This document shows positions 1-7,020 of a stretch of DNA of 26,552 bases, piece after piece; position 1 is the stretch's first letter, and the number at the start of each line of letters is the position of its first letter. The DNA lies in assembly GCF_023715505.1 (NCBI RefSeq), contig NZ_JAMBOH010000045.1, positions 1-26,552 of the forward strand, read 5' to 3'. The notes under the pieces are model-generated. The model made no database searches. It was given only the letters and a program-made list of their open reading frames with translations, and was not told the origin of the DNA. The DNA is from Neobacillus cucumis. GTDB taxonomy: Bacteria; Bacillota; Bacilli; Bacillales_B; DSM-18226. Both the position numbers and the translations under genes were made by a program.

Positions 1-320
1 TAGTGGATTTGGACGGGTTACCACCTGACTTATTCATTATAAAGGACTTTTTCTTTGCACAAAATAAAATTAGTGAAGATTTAGAGTGTTTTTAATATTG
101 AAATTTAATTAACGCAACACTAGTGATTAAATTTATTTAATTATAGGTAGTCGATAGAGAATTTAAGGGATAGCCTTTAAGCTATCCCTTCTTTGCATTT
201 ATTGATGTTATTTAATCAGAGAATTCCATTGATAGTAGTGACAAAAAATAGGATGCGATTTGCAATGTTTGCACCTCAAAAGGGAACCCGTTATTTTTTT
301 AGATGAAGGGTTTTAATGTA
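1..320. other. AT-rich intergenic stretch, no gene seen
   Basis: No reading frame here has a ribosome binding site or a recognisable product. The stretch lies downstream of the minus-strand repressor gene. The only clear structure is the 10-bp hairpin listed separately at 165-190. The left end may be the 3' flank of a gene outside the window. Confidence 0.5.
165..190. terminator. Hairpin, possible terminator
   Basis: A perfect 10-bp inverted repeat (AAGGGATAGC / GCTATCCCTT) encloses a 6-nt loop. The plus-strand tail CTTTGCATTT is only moderately T-rich, so this is either a weak intrinsic terminator of a gene to the left or a 3' hairpin for the repressor mRNA on the other strand. Confidence 0.5.
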
Positions 321-1337
321 TTACTCTCTTTTTAAAACAGAATTCCGAACGATTTTCTTTGTTTCTATGACCGTCTGTGCTGTCAGTACGTTATTTTCTT
401 TTATTTTAGAGAACAGGATGGCAGCTCCAGCCTTTCCTAGTTCTCGGACTGGTATTTCTATACAGGTCAAGGCCGGGGTAAGAAATGAGGTATGCCCCAT
501 ATTACTGTAGCCCGTGATCGAAAGTTCTTTCGGGATGGTAATGTTCAGTTCTGAAGCTGTTTTATAGACACTCACGACTTTTAAATCATCTGTCGCAAAC
601 ACGGCTGTTGGGCGCTGTTTAGTGGCGAACAGCTGTTTAGCTGCCAAACTTCCTGAATCAAGGGTATAACCGCTGTCGATCACCCATTCCTTCCGAAGTG
701 GTAAACCATAATCATTCATACAGGCTTTATAGCCCTCAAGCCTGTCAATAGAGACATGATAGTCTAATGGTGAATGCAAGCAGGCAATATCCTGATGACC
801 TTGTTCAATTAGATATTTAGTTAAATCATAGCTATCCTGAAAGTTATCCGTATCAACTGAGAAGATATTTTGAAAATCACCTTCTACTTTTCCAATGACA
901 ACTATCGGTATATTAAAAAGATCCAGCTGTTTAAGAAAGTCCTCTTTAGCTGGTGAACTTAGCATGATAATCCCTTTAATCATTTTTCCGCGGATTTTGG
1001 CTATGCACTTTTCGAGTTCGTCCTTGCTATTTTTAGATGTCTGCAAAATCACATCAAAGTTTTCTTCCTCTGCTTTTTCCGCTATGGTTTGCAGGATATC
1101 AGCGAAAAAGGGGTTGTGTGTGGTTGTTTTTGCTGACCGTGATACGACCATAACCGCATCAAATCCGGAGGAAAGTGCCCTTGCTAACTTACTGGGCTGA
1201 TAATTTAATTGTTCAATGGCTCTCATGACGCGCTCACGTGCTTCATCTGAGATATTAGTTTGGTTATTCAGCACTCGGGATACAGTTGATTTTGAAACAT
1301 TTGCCGCCCGGGCAATATCATATATGGTGTAGCCCAA
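321..1337 (-). CDS. LacI-family transcriptional repressor of the adjacent sugar operon
   Basis: The 338-residue product has the usual LacI/GalR length and layout. Residues 3-25 form the helix-turn-helix ([20 protein letters not shown]), followed by the hinge ([15 protein letters not shown]). From about residue 60 it has a periplasmic-binding-protein-like effector domain, including the [12 protein letters not shown] and SITGYSNM segments. The start is TTG (1337-1335) with a strong upstream GGAGAGGAGGGAG on the minus strand. It is divergent from the ycj-like operon, so it is the positional counterpart of E. coli YcjW and most likely binds the repeated TGGGAGCGGTACCA sites at 1561-1672. The effector is probably a sugar or sugar phosphate of the pathway, which is inference. 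Family assignment is certain; the target is very likely but unproven. Confidence 0.93.
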   Translation of the reverse strand: MGYTIYDIARAANVSKSTVSRVLNNQTNISDEARERVMRAIEQLNYQPSKLARALSSGFDAVMVVSRSAKTTTHNPFFADILQTIAEKAEEENFDVILQTSKNSKDELEKCIAKIRGKMIKGIIMLSSPAKEDFLKQLDLFNIPIVVIGKVEGDFQNIFSVDTDNFQDSYDLTKYLIEQGHQDIACLHSPLDYHVSIDRLEGYKACMNDYGLPLRKEWVIDSGYTLDSGSLAAKQLFATKQRPTAVFATDDLKVVSVYKTASELNITIPKELSITGYSNMGHTSFLTPALTCIEIPVRELGKAGAAILFSKIKENNVLTAQTVIETKKIVRNSVLKRE

Positions 1338-1380
1338 AAAACTCCCTCCTCTCCAAATGGAATTGTTTTTTTGTCAAAAT

Positions 1381-1400
1381 AAACGGAAGTAGATCCGTTT
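1381..1400. promoter_or_regulatory. Inverted repeat upstream of the repressor gene
   Basis: A perfect 7-bp inverted repeat, AAACGGA / TCCGTTT, with a 6-bp spacer lies 44-63 bp upstream of the TTG start of the lacI-type gene. It differs from the TGGGAGCGGTACCA operators. It could be an autoregulatory site or the binding site of another factor, or part of the leader RNA. Confidence 0.35.
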
Positions 1401-1440
1401 ACACTATTGGATATATCAATTCGTAGGAGTTACTTATAAG

Positions 1441-1454
1441 TGGGAGCAATACAC
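1441..1454. promoter_or_regulatory. Degenerate upstream operator copy (O4)
   Basis: TGGGAGCAATACAC matches the three downstream operators at 10 of 14 positions. It lies 120 bp upstream of the first good copy, between the divergent genes, so it could serve as an auxiliary site for repression looping or for repressor autoregulation. Confidence 0.4.
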
Positions 1455-1524
1455 GATACATTATAGAGATGAAAACGGAATCAATCAACTTGTTTTTTTA
1501 AAATTGAAATATATAATTGTTCGG

Positions 1525-1553
1525 TTGACAGATTATATTTTCTGTACTATATT
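1525..1553 (+). promoter_or_regulatory. Sigma-A promoter of the ycj-like operon
   Basis: The -35 TTGACA (1525-1530) is a perfect consensus. It is separated by 17 bp from the -10 TATATT (1548-1553, 5 of 6 consensus). The predicted start near 1560 falls on the edge of the first operator. This leaves an approximately 235-nt untranslated leader before the first gene, containing two more operators and a cre-like site. Confidence 0.8.
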
Positions 1554-1560
1554 TACCTTG

Positions 1561-1574
1561 TGGGAGCGGTACCA
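1561..1574. promoter_or_regulatory. LacI-type operator O1
   Basis: TGGGAGCGGTACCA. Extended by a flanking base on each side, the repeated motif is an imperfect 16-bp palindrome around a central CG, as is usual for LacI/GalR operators. It resembles the CelR-type site TGGGAGCGCTCCCA known from actinobacteria. O1 overlaps the predicted transcription start and should block initiation. Confidence 0.75.
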
Positions 1575-1604
1575 TACCTTTCACTCTCTTTTTTTTTAAT
1601 GAAC

Positions 1605-1618
1605 TGGGAGCGGTACCA
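1605..1618. promoter_or_regulatory. LacI-type operator O2
   Basis: This is an exact second copy of TGGGAGCGGTACCA, 44 bp after O1 and inside the untranslated leader. Confidence 0.7.
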
Positions 1619-1658
1619 CGTAAATGAATCTAGAAACTTTATATTTTTTTACCGTTTG

Positions 1659-1672
1659 TGGGAGCGGTACCA
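1659..1672. promoter_or_regulatory. LacI-type operator O3
   Basis: This is an exact third copy of TGGGAGCGGTACCA, 54 bp after O2. With its flanks it reads GTGGGAGCGGTACCAC, the most symmetrical copy. Confidence 0.7.
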
Positions 1673-1735
1673 CGGGGAGGGATTACATTTTTGTCGTAGT
1701 GAAATACTAAAAACCGACATTTATTTTTACTTTTA

Positions 1736-1749
1736 TGAAACCGATTACG
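1736..1749 (+). promoter_or_regulatory. cre-like catabolite-repression site
   Basis: TGAAACCGATTACG matches the B. subtilis cre consensus TGWAANCGNTNWCA at every defined position except the last. It lies in the leader 46 bp before the first start codon and downstream of the promoter, a position typical of CcpA roadblock repression. Confidence 0.55.
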
Positions 1750-1795
1750 GACAACCATTCATTAAAAATATATTTTCTGCGAGGAGGCAGGATCA

Positions 1796-3100
1796 ATGAT
1801 AAAAAAAGGACTCTACTTATTTATGATGCTTCTAGTCATTGCGGCTTTGACCGCTTGCGGTGGGGGAGAGAAAGCAGATGGCAGTGGAAAAGTTACGATT
1901 GAGTTCATGCATTCTTCCGTTGAACAGGAACGTTTAGCAGTTATTGATAAACTGGTTGCAAAATTTGAAAAAGAAAATCCTGATATCAAAATTAAGCAGG
2001 TTCCAGTTGAAGAAGATTCCTATAATACGAAGATTGTTACGTTAGCAAGTGCTGGCAAACTTCCTGCCGTTTTGGAAGTGGGACAGGATTACGCGAAGGT
2101 AATGGATAAAGATCAATTAATAGACAAAGGATCTGTTAAATCGGTCCTCGCGAAAGCTGGCAAAGAGAATTTTTACGAGGGTGCATTGAAATTAGTAAAA
2201 ACTGAGGATGGAAAAAGCTATACAGGTGTACCAATCAGCGGATGGGTTCAAGGGATTTGGTATAACAAAGAAATGCTTGCTGCAAAAGGATTTCAAGAAC
2301 CAAAGAATTGGGACGATGTGTTAGCAATTGCTAAAGCGTTTACAGATGAAAAGAACAAAAAGTACGGAATTGCTATCCCGACAGTTGAAGGTGGTTTCTC
2401 CGAGCAGGCGTTCTCTCAATTCGCGTTATCAAACAATGCCAATATTCTTGATGGCAAAGGAAAGTTAGCTGTTAACTCGACAGAAATGAAGGAAGCACTA
2501 ACTTTCTATCAAGAATTATCTAAATACACCATGCCAGGATCTAATGATGTTACCGAAGTAAAAGATGCGTTCATGAACGGATCCGCACCAATGGCGGTTT
2601 ACTCTACTTATCTTCTTCCAGCTGTATTTGAGGAAGGAAATGCCGCTAATATTGGCTTTGCGATCCCAACTCAAAAAACAAAAGCCGTATTTGGAACCGT
2701 TTCAGCCTTAACGATTTCTTCTGGCCTGGAAGATGACCAGAAAAAGGCAGCAGAAAAGTTCGTAGAATTTATGGCACAGCCAGAAAACATGACAGATTGG
2801 GTTTTAATGTCTCCAGGAGGAGCACAGCCTGTCAGCAAGCAGGTCATTGAGAACGAAAAATATCAATCAAACGAGGTAGTGAAAGCTTTTGGTGAACTAT
2901 CGAATGAAATAGCAGCATCTTATAACGATATTCAAGTGTTTGGATTAGTAGATGGTAAGAACTTCTTGGAAATGGGTGATATCACTAGCTCTGGTGCTAT
3001 CCCAAAAATGGTCAATGGGATTACGGTTGGTGGAAAGAGCATTAACAGTGAGTTAAAAACAGCGAGCAAGTCCATTCAAGAGATTTTAGACAAAAAGTAA
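1796..3100 (+). CDS. ycjN: Sugar ABC transporter substrate-binding lipoprotein (YcjN-like)
   Basis: This extracellular solute-binding protein, family 1 (MalE/UgpB type), captures the sugar outside the membrane and delivers it to the two permeases encoded next. Residues 1-20 are a lipoprotein signal peptide ending in the lipobox LTAC, with Cys21 the lipidated residue. The rest has typical family segments such as VTIEFMHSSVEQERLAVIDKL, GIWYNKEMLAAKGFQEPKNWDD and FMNGSAPMAVYSTYLLP. At 434 residues it has normal length. The ATG is preceded by GAGGAGG. It is the first gene after the operator-rich leader. A GC-rich hairpin follows the stop codon and may favour higher output of this gene than of the permeases. 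The ligand, presumably an alpha-1,2-linked glucoside or related guloside, is inferred from the neighbours only. Confidence 0.92.
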   Translation: MIKKGLYLFMMLLVIAALTACGGGEKADGSGKVTIEFMHSSVEQERLAVIDKLVAKFEKENPDIKIKQVPVEEDSYNTKIVTLASAGKLPAVLEVGQDYAKVMDKDQLIDKGSVKSVLAKAGKENFYEGALKLVKTEDGKSYTGVPISGWVQGIWYNKEMLAAKGFQEPKNWDDVLAIAKAFTDEKNKKYGIAIPTVEGGFSEQAFSQFALSNNANILDGKGKLAVNSTEMKEALTFYQELSKYTMPGSNDVTEVKDAFMNGSAPMAVYSTYLLPAVFEEGNAANIGFAIPTQKTKAVFGTVSALTISSGLEDDQKKAAEKFVEFMAQPENMTDWVLMSPGGAQPVSKQVIENEKYQSNEVVKAFGELSNEIAASYNDIQVFGLVDGKNFLEMGDITSSGAIPKMVNGITVGGKSINSELKTASKSIQEILDKK

Positions 3101-3110
3101 ATTTTTTCTG

Positions 3111-3140
3111 GTGGCGGGATCCTGAGCACCTTCCCGCCGC
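3111..3140 (+). promoter_or_regulatory. Intercistronic hairpin after the binding-protein gene
   Basis: A 9-bp stem (GTGGCGGGA / TCCCGCCGC, one G-U pair) with a 12-nt loop lies 11 nt after the stop codon. No T-run follows, so it is unlikely to be a full terminator. mRNA 3'-end stabilisation is the more likely role. Confidence 0.6.
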
Positions 3141-3174
3141 TATCCAAACTAAAACCATTACCTTAGGGAGTTTT

Positions 3175-3251
3175 AGGAACAGTAAAGATGTTTAAAAGTT
3201 AGTGGCTGTGGAAAGTTGCCTTCCTGATTTGTAAACAGTTTTACTGTTCCT
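3175..3251 (+). repeat. Long imperfect inverted repeat between binding protein and permease genes
   Basis: AGGAACAGTAAA (3175-3186) is the exact reverse complement of TTTACTGTTCCT (3240-3251). Inside it, after a 2-nt mismatch on each side, TGTTTA (3189-3194) pairs with TAAACA (3232-3237). A smaller GGAAAG/CTTCC hairpin lies near the apex. The whole 77-bp segment can fold into one long stem ending about 50 bp before the permease start. It may be an RNA element or a small palindromic insertion. Confidence 0.6.
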
Positions 3252-3303
3252 CCTTCCTGCTCAGGTGGTTCAAAAACAAGATGACTTTTTAGGGAGGGAA
3301 ACC

Positions 3304-4173
3304 ATGAAAGCGATAAAGAGAGAGAAATCAGATTTGAAATTGGCACTTGTTCTGCTATTTCCAAGTATCTTCTTAGTACTGTTGCTTGTTGCCTATCCGA
3401 TGATTTCAAATATTCAAATCAGCTTTTTAGATCTACCGATCAATCCGAGGCTGGATGCCACATTTGTCGGGTTGAAGCATTACACAGACATTTTAACTGA
3501 CGTGGCGTTTCTTAAATCATTGGGAATAACGCTTTTATACATGATACTTGCCGTAGCCGGAAGTACAGCGCTGGGATTAGGTGTGGCCATCTTCTTTAAC
3601 CGGCCATTCAAATTTCGGAAGCTGGCACGTTCATTGATCATCTTATCCTATGTTACTCCGTCTATTTCTTTAGTGTTTGCATGGAAGTACATGTTCAATA
3701 ACAGCTATGGTGTCATCAATTATTTGGGTGTAGATGTCCTTGGGCTATTTGACAAGGCGCCGCTTTGGTTTGATAAACCAGTGAGCAGTTTTATCCTAGT
3801 TGTGTTATTTGCCATCTGGAGATACTTTCCTTACGCTTTTATTTCTTTCTTGGCGATACTTCAAACCATTGATTCTAGTATTTATGAAGCAGCCGAAATT
3901 GATGGGGCATCTGCCTGGAACAAATTTAAGATCGTTACGCTTCCAGCGATTATGCCGGTGTTAATCACCGTTGTTACACTTCGTTCGATCTGGTTGTTCT
4001 ATATGTTCACCGATGTTTATCTGCTGACAAACAAAGTGAACATACTAGGTATTTACCTGTATAAAACAGCATTTGCTTTCAATGACCTTGGTAAAGCTGC
4101 TTCGATTTCAGTCATTCTGTTTATTATTCTTTCTATTGTAATTATAGCAACACGAAAGCGGGTGAAATACTAA
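3304..4173 (+). CDS. ycjO: Sugar ABC transporter permease, MalF/UgpA type (YcjO-like)
   Basis: This 289-residue integral membrane subunit of a carbohydrate importer has about six hydrophobic helices, the first at roughly residues 11-33. The EAA loop reads EAAEIDGASAWNKFKIVTLPAI and is the docking site for the transport ATPase. I start it at ATG 3304 because GGGAGGGAAACC lies directly upstream. The 13-residue upstream extension in the same frame has no ribosome site. The stop overlaps the next start by one base (TAATG), so the two permeases are translationally coupled. Confidence 0.93.
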   Translation: MKAIKREKSDLKLALVLLFPSIFLVLLLVAYPMISNIQISFLDLPINPRLDATFVGLKHYTDILTDVAFLKSLGITLLYMILAVAGSTALGLGVAIFFNRPFKFRKLARSLIILSYVTPSISLVFAWKYMFNNSYGVINYLGVDVLGLFDKAPLWFDKPVSSFILVVLFAIWRYFPYAFISFLAILQTIDSSIYEAAEIDGASAWNKFKIVTLPAIMPVLITVVTLRSIWLFYMFTDVYLLTNKVNILGIYLYKTAFAFNDLGKAASISVILFIILSIVIIATRKRVKY

Positions 4174-5027
4174 TGGCGATGGCAAGTACCAAAAAGGTAA
4201 AGACAGTTAGGAAGGTTGGCTTTTACACGGCACTGATTGCGCTATTAATCGTTAGTTTATTTCCTTTCTTTGTCATGCTGATGACATCCTTTAAATCGTC
4301 GAAGGAAGCGGTGTCCACCAGTCCGACCATGCTGCCGAAGGATTGGACATTGAAGCATTATATCGATATTTTTAACCCTGATATTTTTCCGTTTCTGTCT
4401 TATTTTAAAAACAGCTTAGCCGTTTCCCTTACGGCATCTACAATCGCGGTATTAATTGGGATATTCGGTGCCTATGCCTTGTCGAGGCTGAAGTTTACCG
4501 GTAGAACAACCATTAATGCAAGCTTCTATACCGTGTATATGTTTTCTGGGATTTTGCTTGTTGTACCTTTGTTCAAAATCATTTCAGGTCTTGGCCTATA
4601 CGATACGAAAACAGCGCTTGTGATAACAATGATTGTTCAGACCTTGCCGACTGCGATTTTTATGTTAAAAAGTTACTTTGATACGATTCCGGATGATCTG
4701 GAAGAAGCAGCTTCAATCGATGGCTTAAACCGAATTCAGATTATCTTCTATATTATTATTCCGTTATCGGTATCTGGGATTATCTCTGTGTTTGTTTATT
4801 CGTTTATGGTTTCGTGGAACGATTACTTGTTTGCGTCGATTTTCTTATCAGATTCAGTTAACTTCACCCTGCCAATCGGATTAAACACATTGTTCAGTAC
4901 CCCTGATTATGTTTGGGGAAGGATGATGGCAGCGTCACTTATTACAGCCTTACCGGTTGTCATCATGTATGCTCTTTCTGACCACTTCATTAAGGGCGGT
5001 GCGACAGAAGGCGGCGTTAAAGGGTAA
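4173..5027 (+). CDS. ycjP: Sugar ABC transporter permease, MalG/UgpE type (YcjP-like)
   Basis: This second permease subunit has 284 residues, six predicted membrane helices and the EAA loop EEAASIDGLNRIQIIFYIIIPL. It pairs with the preceding permease, whose stop it overlaps (TAATG), and with the lipoprotein encoded upstream. No ATP-binding subunit is encoded anywhere in this operon, so the transporter probably borrows a shared MsmX/MsmK-type ATPase, as many Bacillus sugar importers do. Confidence 0.93.
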   Translation: MAMASTKKVKTVRKVGFYTALIALLIVSLFPFFVMLMTSFKSSKEAVSTSPTMLPKDWTLKHYIDIFNPDIFPFLSYFKNSLAVSLTASTIAVLIGIFGAYALSRLKFTGRTTINASFYTVYMFSGILLVVPLFKIISGLGLYDTKTALVITMIVQTLPTAIFMLKSYFDTIPDDLEEAASIDGLNRIQIIFYIIIPLSVSGIISVFVYSFMVSWNDYLFASIFLSDSVNFTLPIGLNTLFSTPDYVWGRMMAASLITALPVVIMYALSDHFIKGGATEGGVKG

Positions 5028-5040
5028 AAAAAGCTCAACC

Positions 5041-5061
5041 AGTGGGGGTGCTTCCCCCGCT
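5041..5061 (+). promoter_or_regulatory. Intercistronic GC-rich hairpin
   Basis: AGTGGGGG pairs with CCCCCGCT across a 5-nt loop (8-bp stem, one G-U pair), 13 nt after the permease stop. There is no T-run, so it is more likely a processing or stability element separating transport from enzyme genes than a terminator. Confidence 0.5.
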
Positions 5062-5091
5062 TACATCATACTATTGAAAGAGGTTGTTACT

Positions 5092-6150
5092 ATGAAAAAA
5101 CTTATTGCTGCAGCACCAAGAGTCGCTGCGTTAGTGGAATATGAAGATCGTGCGTTACAAGCAAATGAGGTAAGAATTGATGTTGAGTTTGCTTCGCCAA
5201 AACATGGTACCGAGGTCATTGACTTCCGTGGGATCACGCCGTTTATCGATGAATATTTCGATGAAAAGTGGCGCATGTTTATGCCTCGTGAAGAAGGAGC
5301 TGCACCTGGGATCGTCTTTGGTGAATTCCAGCTTGGAAACATGGTTGTCGGTAAAATTGTCGAAAAAGGCAATGAGGTAACCGATTATGAAATCGGCGAA
5401 ACGGTTTGTACGTATGGTCCCATCATGGAAACAGTCATTGCCAATGCAGTCGATAACCACCGCCTGCTCAAGATGCCAGAAGGTGCAAAATGGCAAAACG
5501 CGGTTTGCTACGATCCGGCTCAGTTCGCGTTAAGCGGAGTCCGTGATGCCAATGTTCGTGCCGGAGATTATGTCGTTGTTGTGGGATTAGGTGCGATCGG
5601 TCAAATAGCCATTCAGCTTGCAAAAAAAGCAGGAGCAAGCATCGTTATTGGGGTAGATCCTTTAGAAAAGCGCCGTGACATCGCCTTAAGAAATGGTGCC
5701 GATTTCTGTTTGGATCCAATCTCTACGGATGTTGGCTATGAAGTGAAAAGACTAACCAACAAGCTCGGAGCGGATTCCATTATTGAAACAAGTGGAAACG
5801 TTGCAGCCCTTCAGTCTGCGTTAAAGGGAATCGCATATGGCGGAATTATCTCCTATGTTGCTTTTACAAAGCCATTCCCTGAGGGCTTGAATTTAGGTAG
5901 GGAAGCTCATTTCAACAATGCAAAGATTGTCTTCTCACGTGCGGCGAGTGAACCAAATCCAGATTATCCTCGCTGGAACCGCAAGCGAATTGAAGCGACT
6001 TGCTGGGAATTATTAATGAACGGTTATTTAAATTGTGTCGATATCATTGATCCGGTTGTCCGCTTTGAAGAGAGTGCTGAGTCCTATATGGAATACATCG
6101 ATAAGCACCCTGAGCTAAGCATTAAAATGGGAATCGAGTATAAAAAGTAA
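5092..6150 (+). CDS. ycjQ: Medium-chain dehydrogenase, probable D-guloside 3-dehydrogenase (YcjQ-like)
   Basis: This 352-residue NAD(P)-dependent MDR/alcohol dehydrogenase-like enzyme has a GroES-like N-terminal domain (about 1-150). Its Rossmann fold has the GLGAIG motif at 165-170 and a GVDP segment (187-190) at the end of the second strand, suggesting NAD use. The E. coli counterpart YcjQ oxidises C3 of D-gulosides, working with YcjR and YcjS. The start is ATG 5092, preceded by AAAGAGG; the longer same-frame extension from 4957 overlaps the permease gene and is rejected. The usual zinc motif CGxD appears as HGTE (38-41), and the four-cysteine structural zinc loop is missing. Class is certain; substrate is inferred from synteny. 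Confidence 0.85.
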   Translation: MKKLIAAAPRVAALVEYEDRALQANEVRIDVEFASPKHGTEVIDFRGITPFIDEYFDEKWRMFMPREEGAAPGIVFGEFQLGNMVVGKIVEKGNEVTDYEIGETVCTYGPIMETVIANAVDNHRLLKMPEGAKWQNAVCYDPAQFALSGVRDANVRAGDYVVVVGLGAIGQIAIQLAKKAGASIVIGVDPLEKRRDIALRNGADFCLDPISTDVGYEVKRLTNKLGADSIIETSGNVAALQSALKGIAYGGIISYVAFTKPFPEGLNLGREAHFNNAKIVFSRAASEPNPDYPRWNRKRIEATCWELLMNGYLNCVDIIDPVVRFEESAESYMEYIDKHPELSIKMGIEYKK

Positions 6151-6158
6151 ACACATAT

Positions 6159-6179
6159 AGCCGTCCTGTTTGGACGGCT
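6159..6179 (+). promoter_or_regulatory. Intercistronic hairpin
   Basis: AGCCGTCC pairs perfectly with GGACGGCT around a 5-nt loop just after the dehydrogenase stop. The tail TTCTGAA is poor in T, so it is a weak terminator at most. The next gene starts 28 nt later. Confidence 0.5.
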
Positions 6180-6207
6180 TCTGAATACACCCTAGGAGGA
6201 ATCGGTA

Positions 6208-7002
6208 ATGAAAATTGGCACACAGAACCAGGCGTTTTTTCCAGAGGATATTAAGGGAAAGTTTCGTTATCTCAAGGAAGTAGGATTTGACGGCTTTGAA
6301 ATCGACGGGAAGCTGTTGGTTGACCATTTAGAAGAGGTAAAGGAAGCAATCGCCGAAACAGGAATCCCGGTTACTACTGCCTGTGGGGGATATAATGGCT
6401 GGATTGGTGATTTTATTGAAGAGCGCAGGGAGAATGGATTGGCGGAAATTAAACAAATCCTCGAAGCGCTGCAGCAGGTAGGCGGAAAGGGAATCGTCGT
6501 GCCGGCAGCTTGGGGAATGTTCACGTATCGACTCCCGCCGATGCAGTCTCCGCGCAGTCAAGAGGGTGACCGCAAGGCGGTAACGGATTCTCTCCTTTAT
6601 TTGGACAAGGTGGCGGAAGAAACAGGGACGACGATTTTCCTTGAGCCATTGAATCGTTACCAAGATCATATGATTAATACGTTGGCCGATGCCCGAAGCT
6701 ATATTGAAGAAAACAAGTTGAAGCATGTAAAAATCATCGCGGATTTTTATCATATGAATATCGAAGAGGACGGCATCTCAAAAGCTTTACACGAAAACCG
6801 TGACTTAATTGGCCATATCCATTTAGCCGATAATCACCGTTATCAGCCAGGCAGCGGCTCGATTGACTTTAAGAAACACTTTGACCAGCTAAAAGAGGAT
6901 GGATATGACGGATTTCTGACACTTGAATGCCGAATCCGTGGAAATGATCCTAAAGCTGAATACAAACAGGCATTAGCACATCTAAGAGAAGCATCACGTT
7001 AA
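6208..7002 (+). CDS. ycjR: Sugar isomerase/epimerase, probable 3-keto-D-guloside C4 epimerase (YcjR-like)
   Basis: This 264-residue TIM barrel belongs to the xylose-isomerase-like (AP endonuclease 2) family. Metal-binding residues are visible: Glu146 in FLEPLNRY, Asp179 and His182 in IIADFYHM, His205 in GHIHLADNH, and Glu240 in GFLTLECR. E. coli YcjR epimerises C4 of 3-keto-gulosides to 3-keto-glucosides, between the reactions of YcjQ and YcjS. Both of those enzymes flank this gene here, which strongly supports the same role. The ATG has TAGGAGGAATC upstream. Related families include hydroxypyruvate isomerase and 3-keto-glucoside hydratases, so the exact chemistry is inference. Confidence 0.86.
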   Translation: MKIGTQNQAFFPEDIKGKFRYLKEVGFDGFEIDGKLLVDHLEEVKEAIAETGIPVTTACGGYNGWIGDFIEERRENGLAEIKQILEALQQVGGKGIVVPAAWGMFTYRLPPMQSPRSQEGDRKAVTDSLLYLDKVAEETGTTIFLEPLNRYQDHMINTLADARSYIEENKLKHVKIIADFYHMNIEEDGISKALHENRDLIGHIHLADNHRYQPGSGSIDFKKHFDQLKEDGYDGFLTLECRIRGNDPKAEYKQALAHLREASR

Positions 7003-7020
7003 AGGAGGCTGGCAGTTGCT

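Noticed and set aside
1560..1799. Small gene in the operon leader
   Set aside because: The frame runs through promoter-proximal operators and the cre site, lacks a ribosome site and has no protein-like composition.
4957..5091. N-terminal extension of the MDR dehydrogenase
   Set aside because: It overlaps the permease gene and crosses a hairpin. ATG 5092 has its own ribosome site and gives the normal family length.
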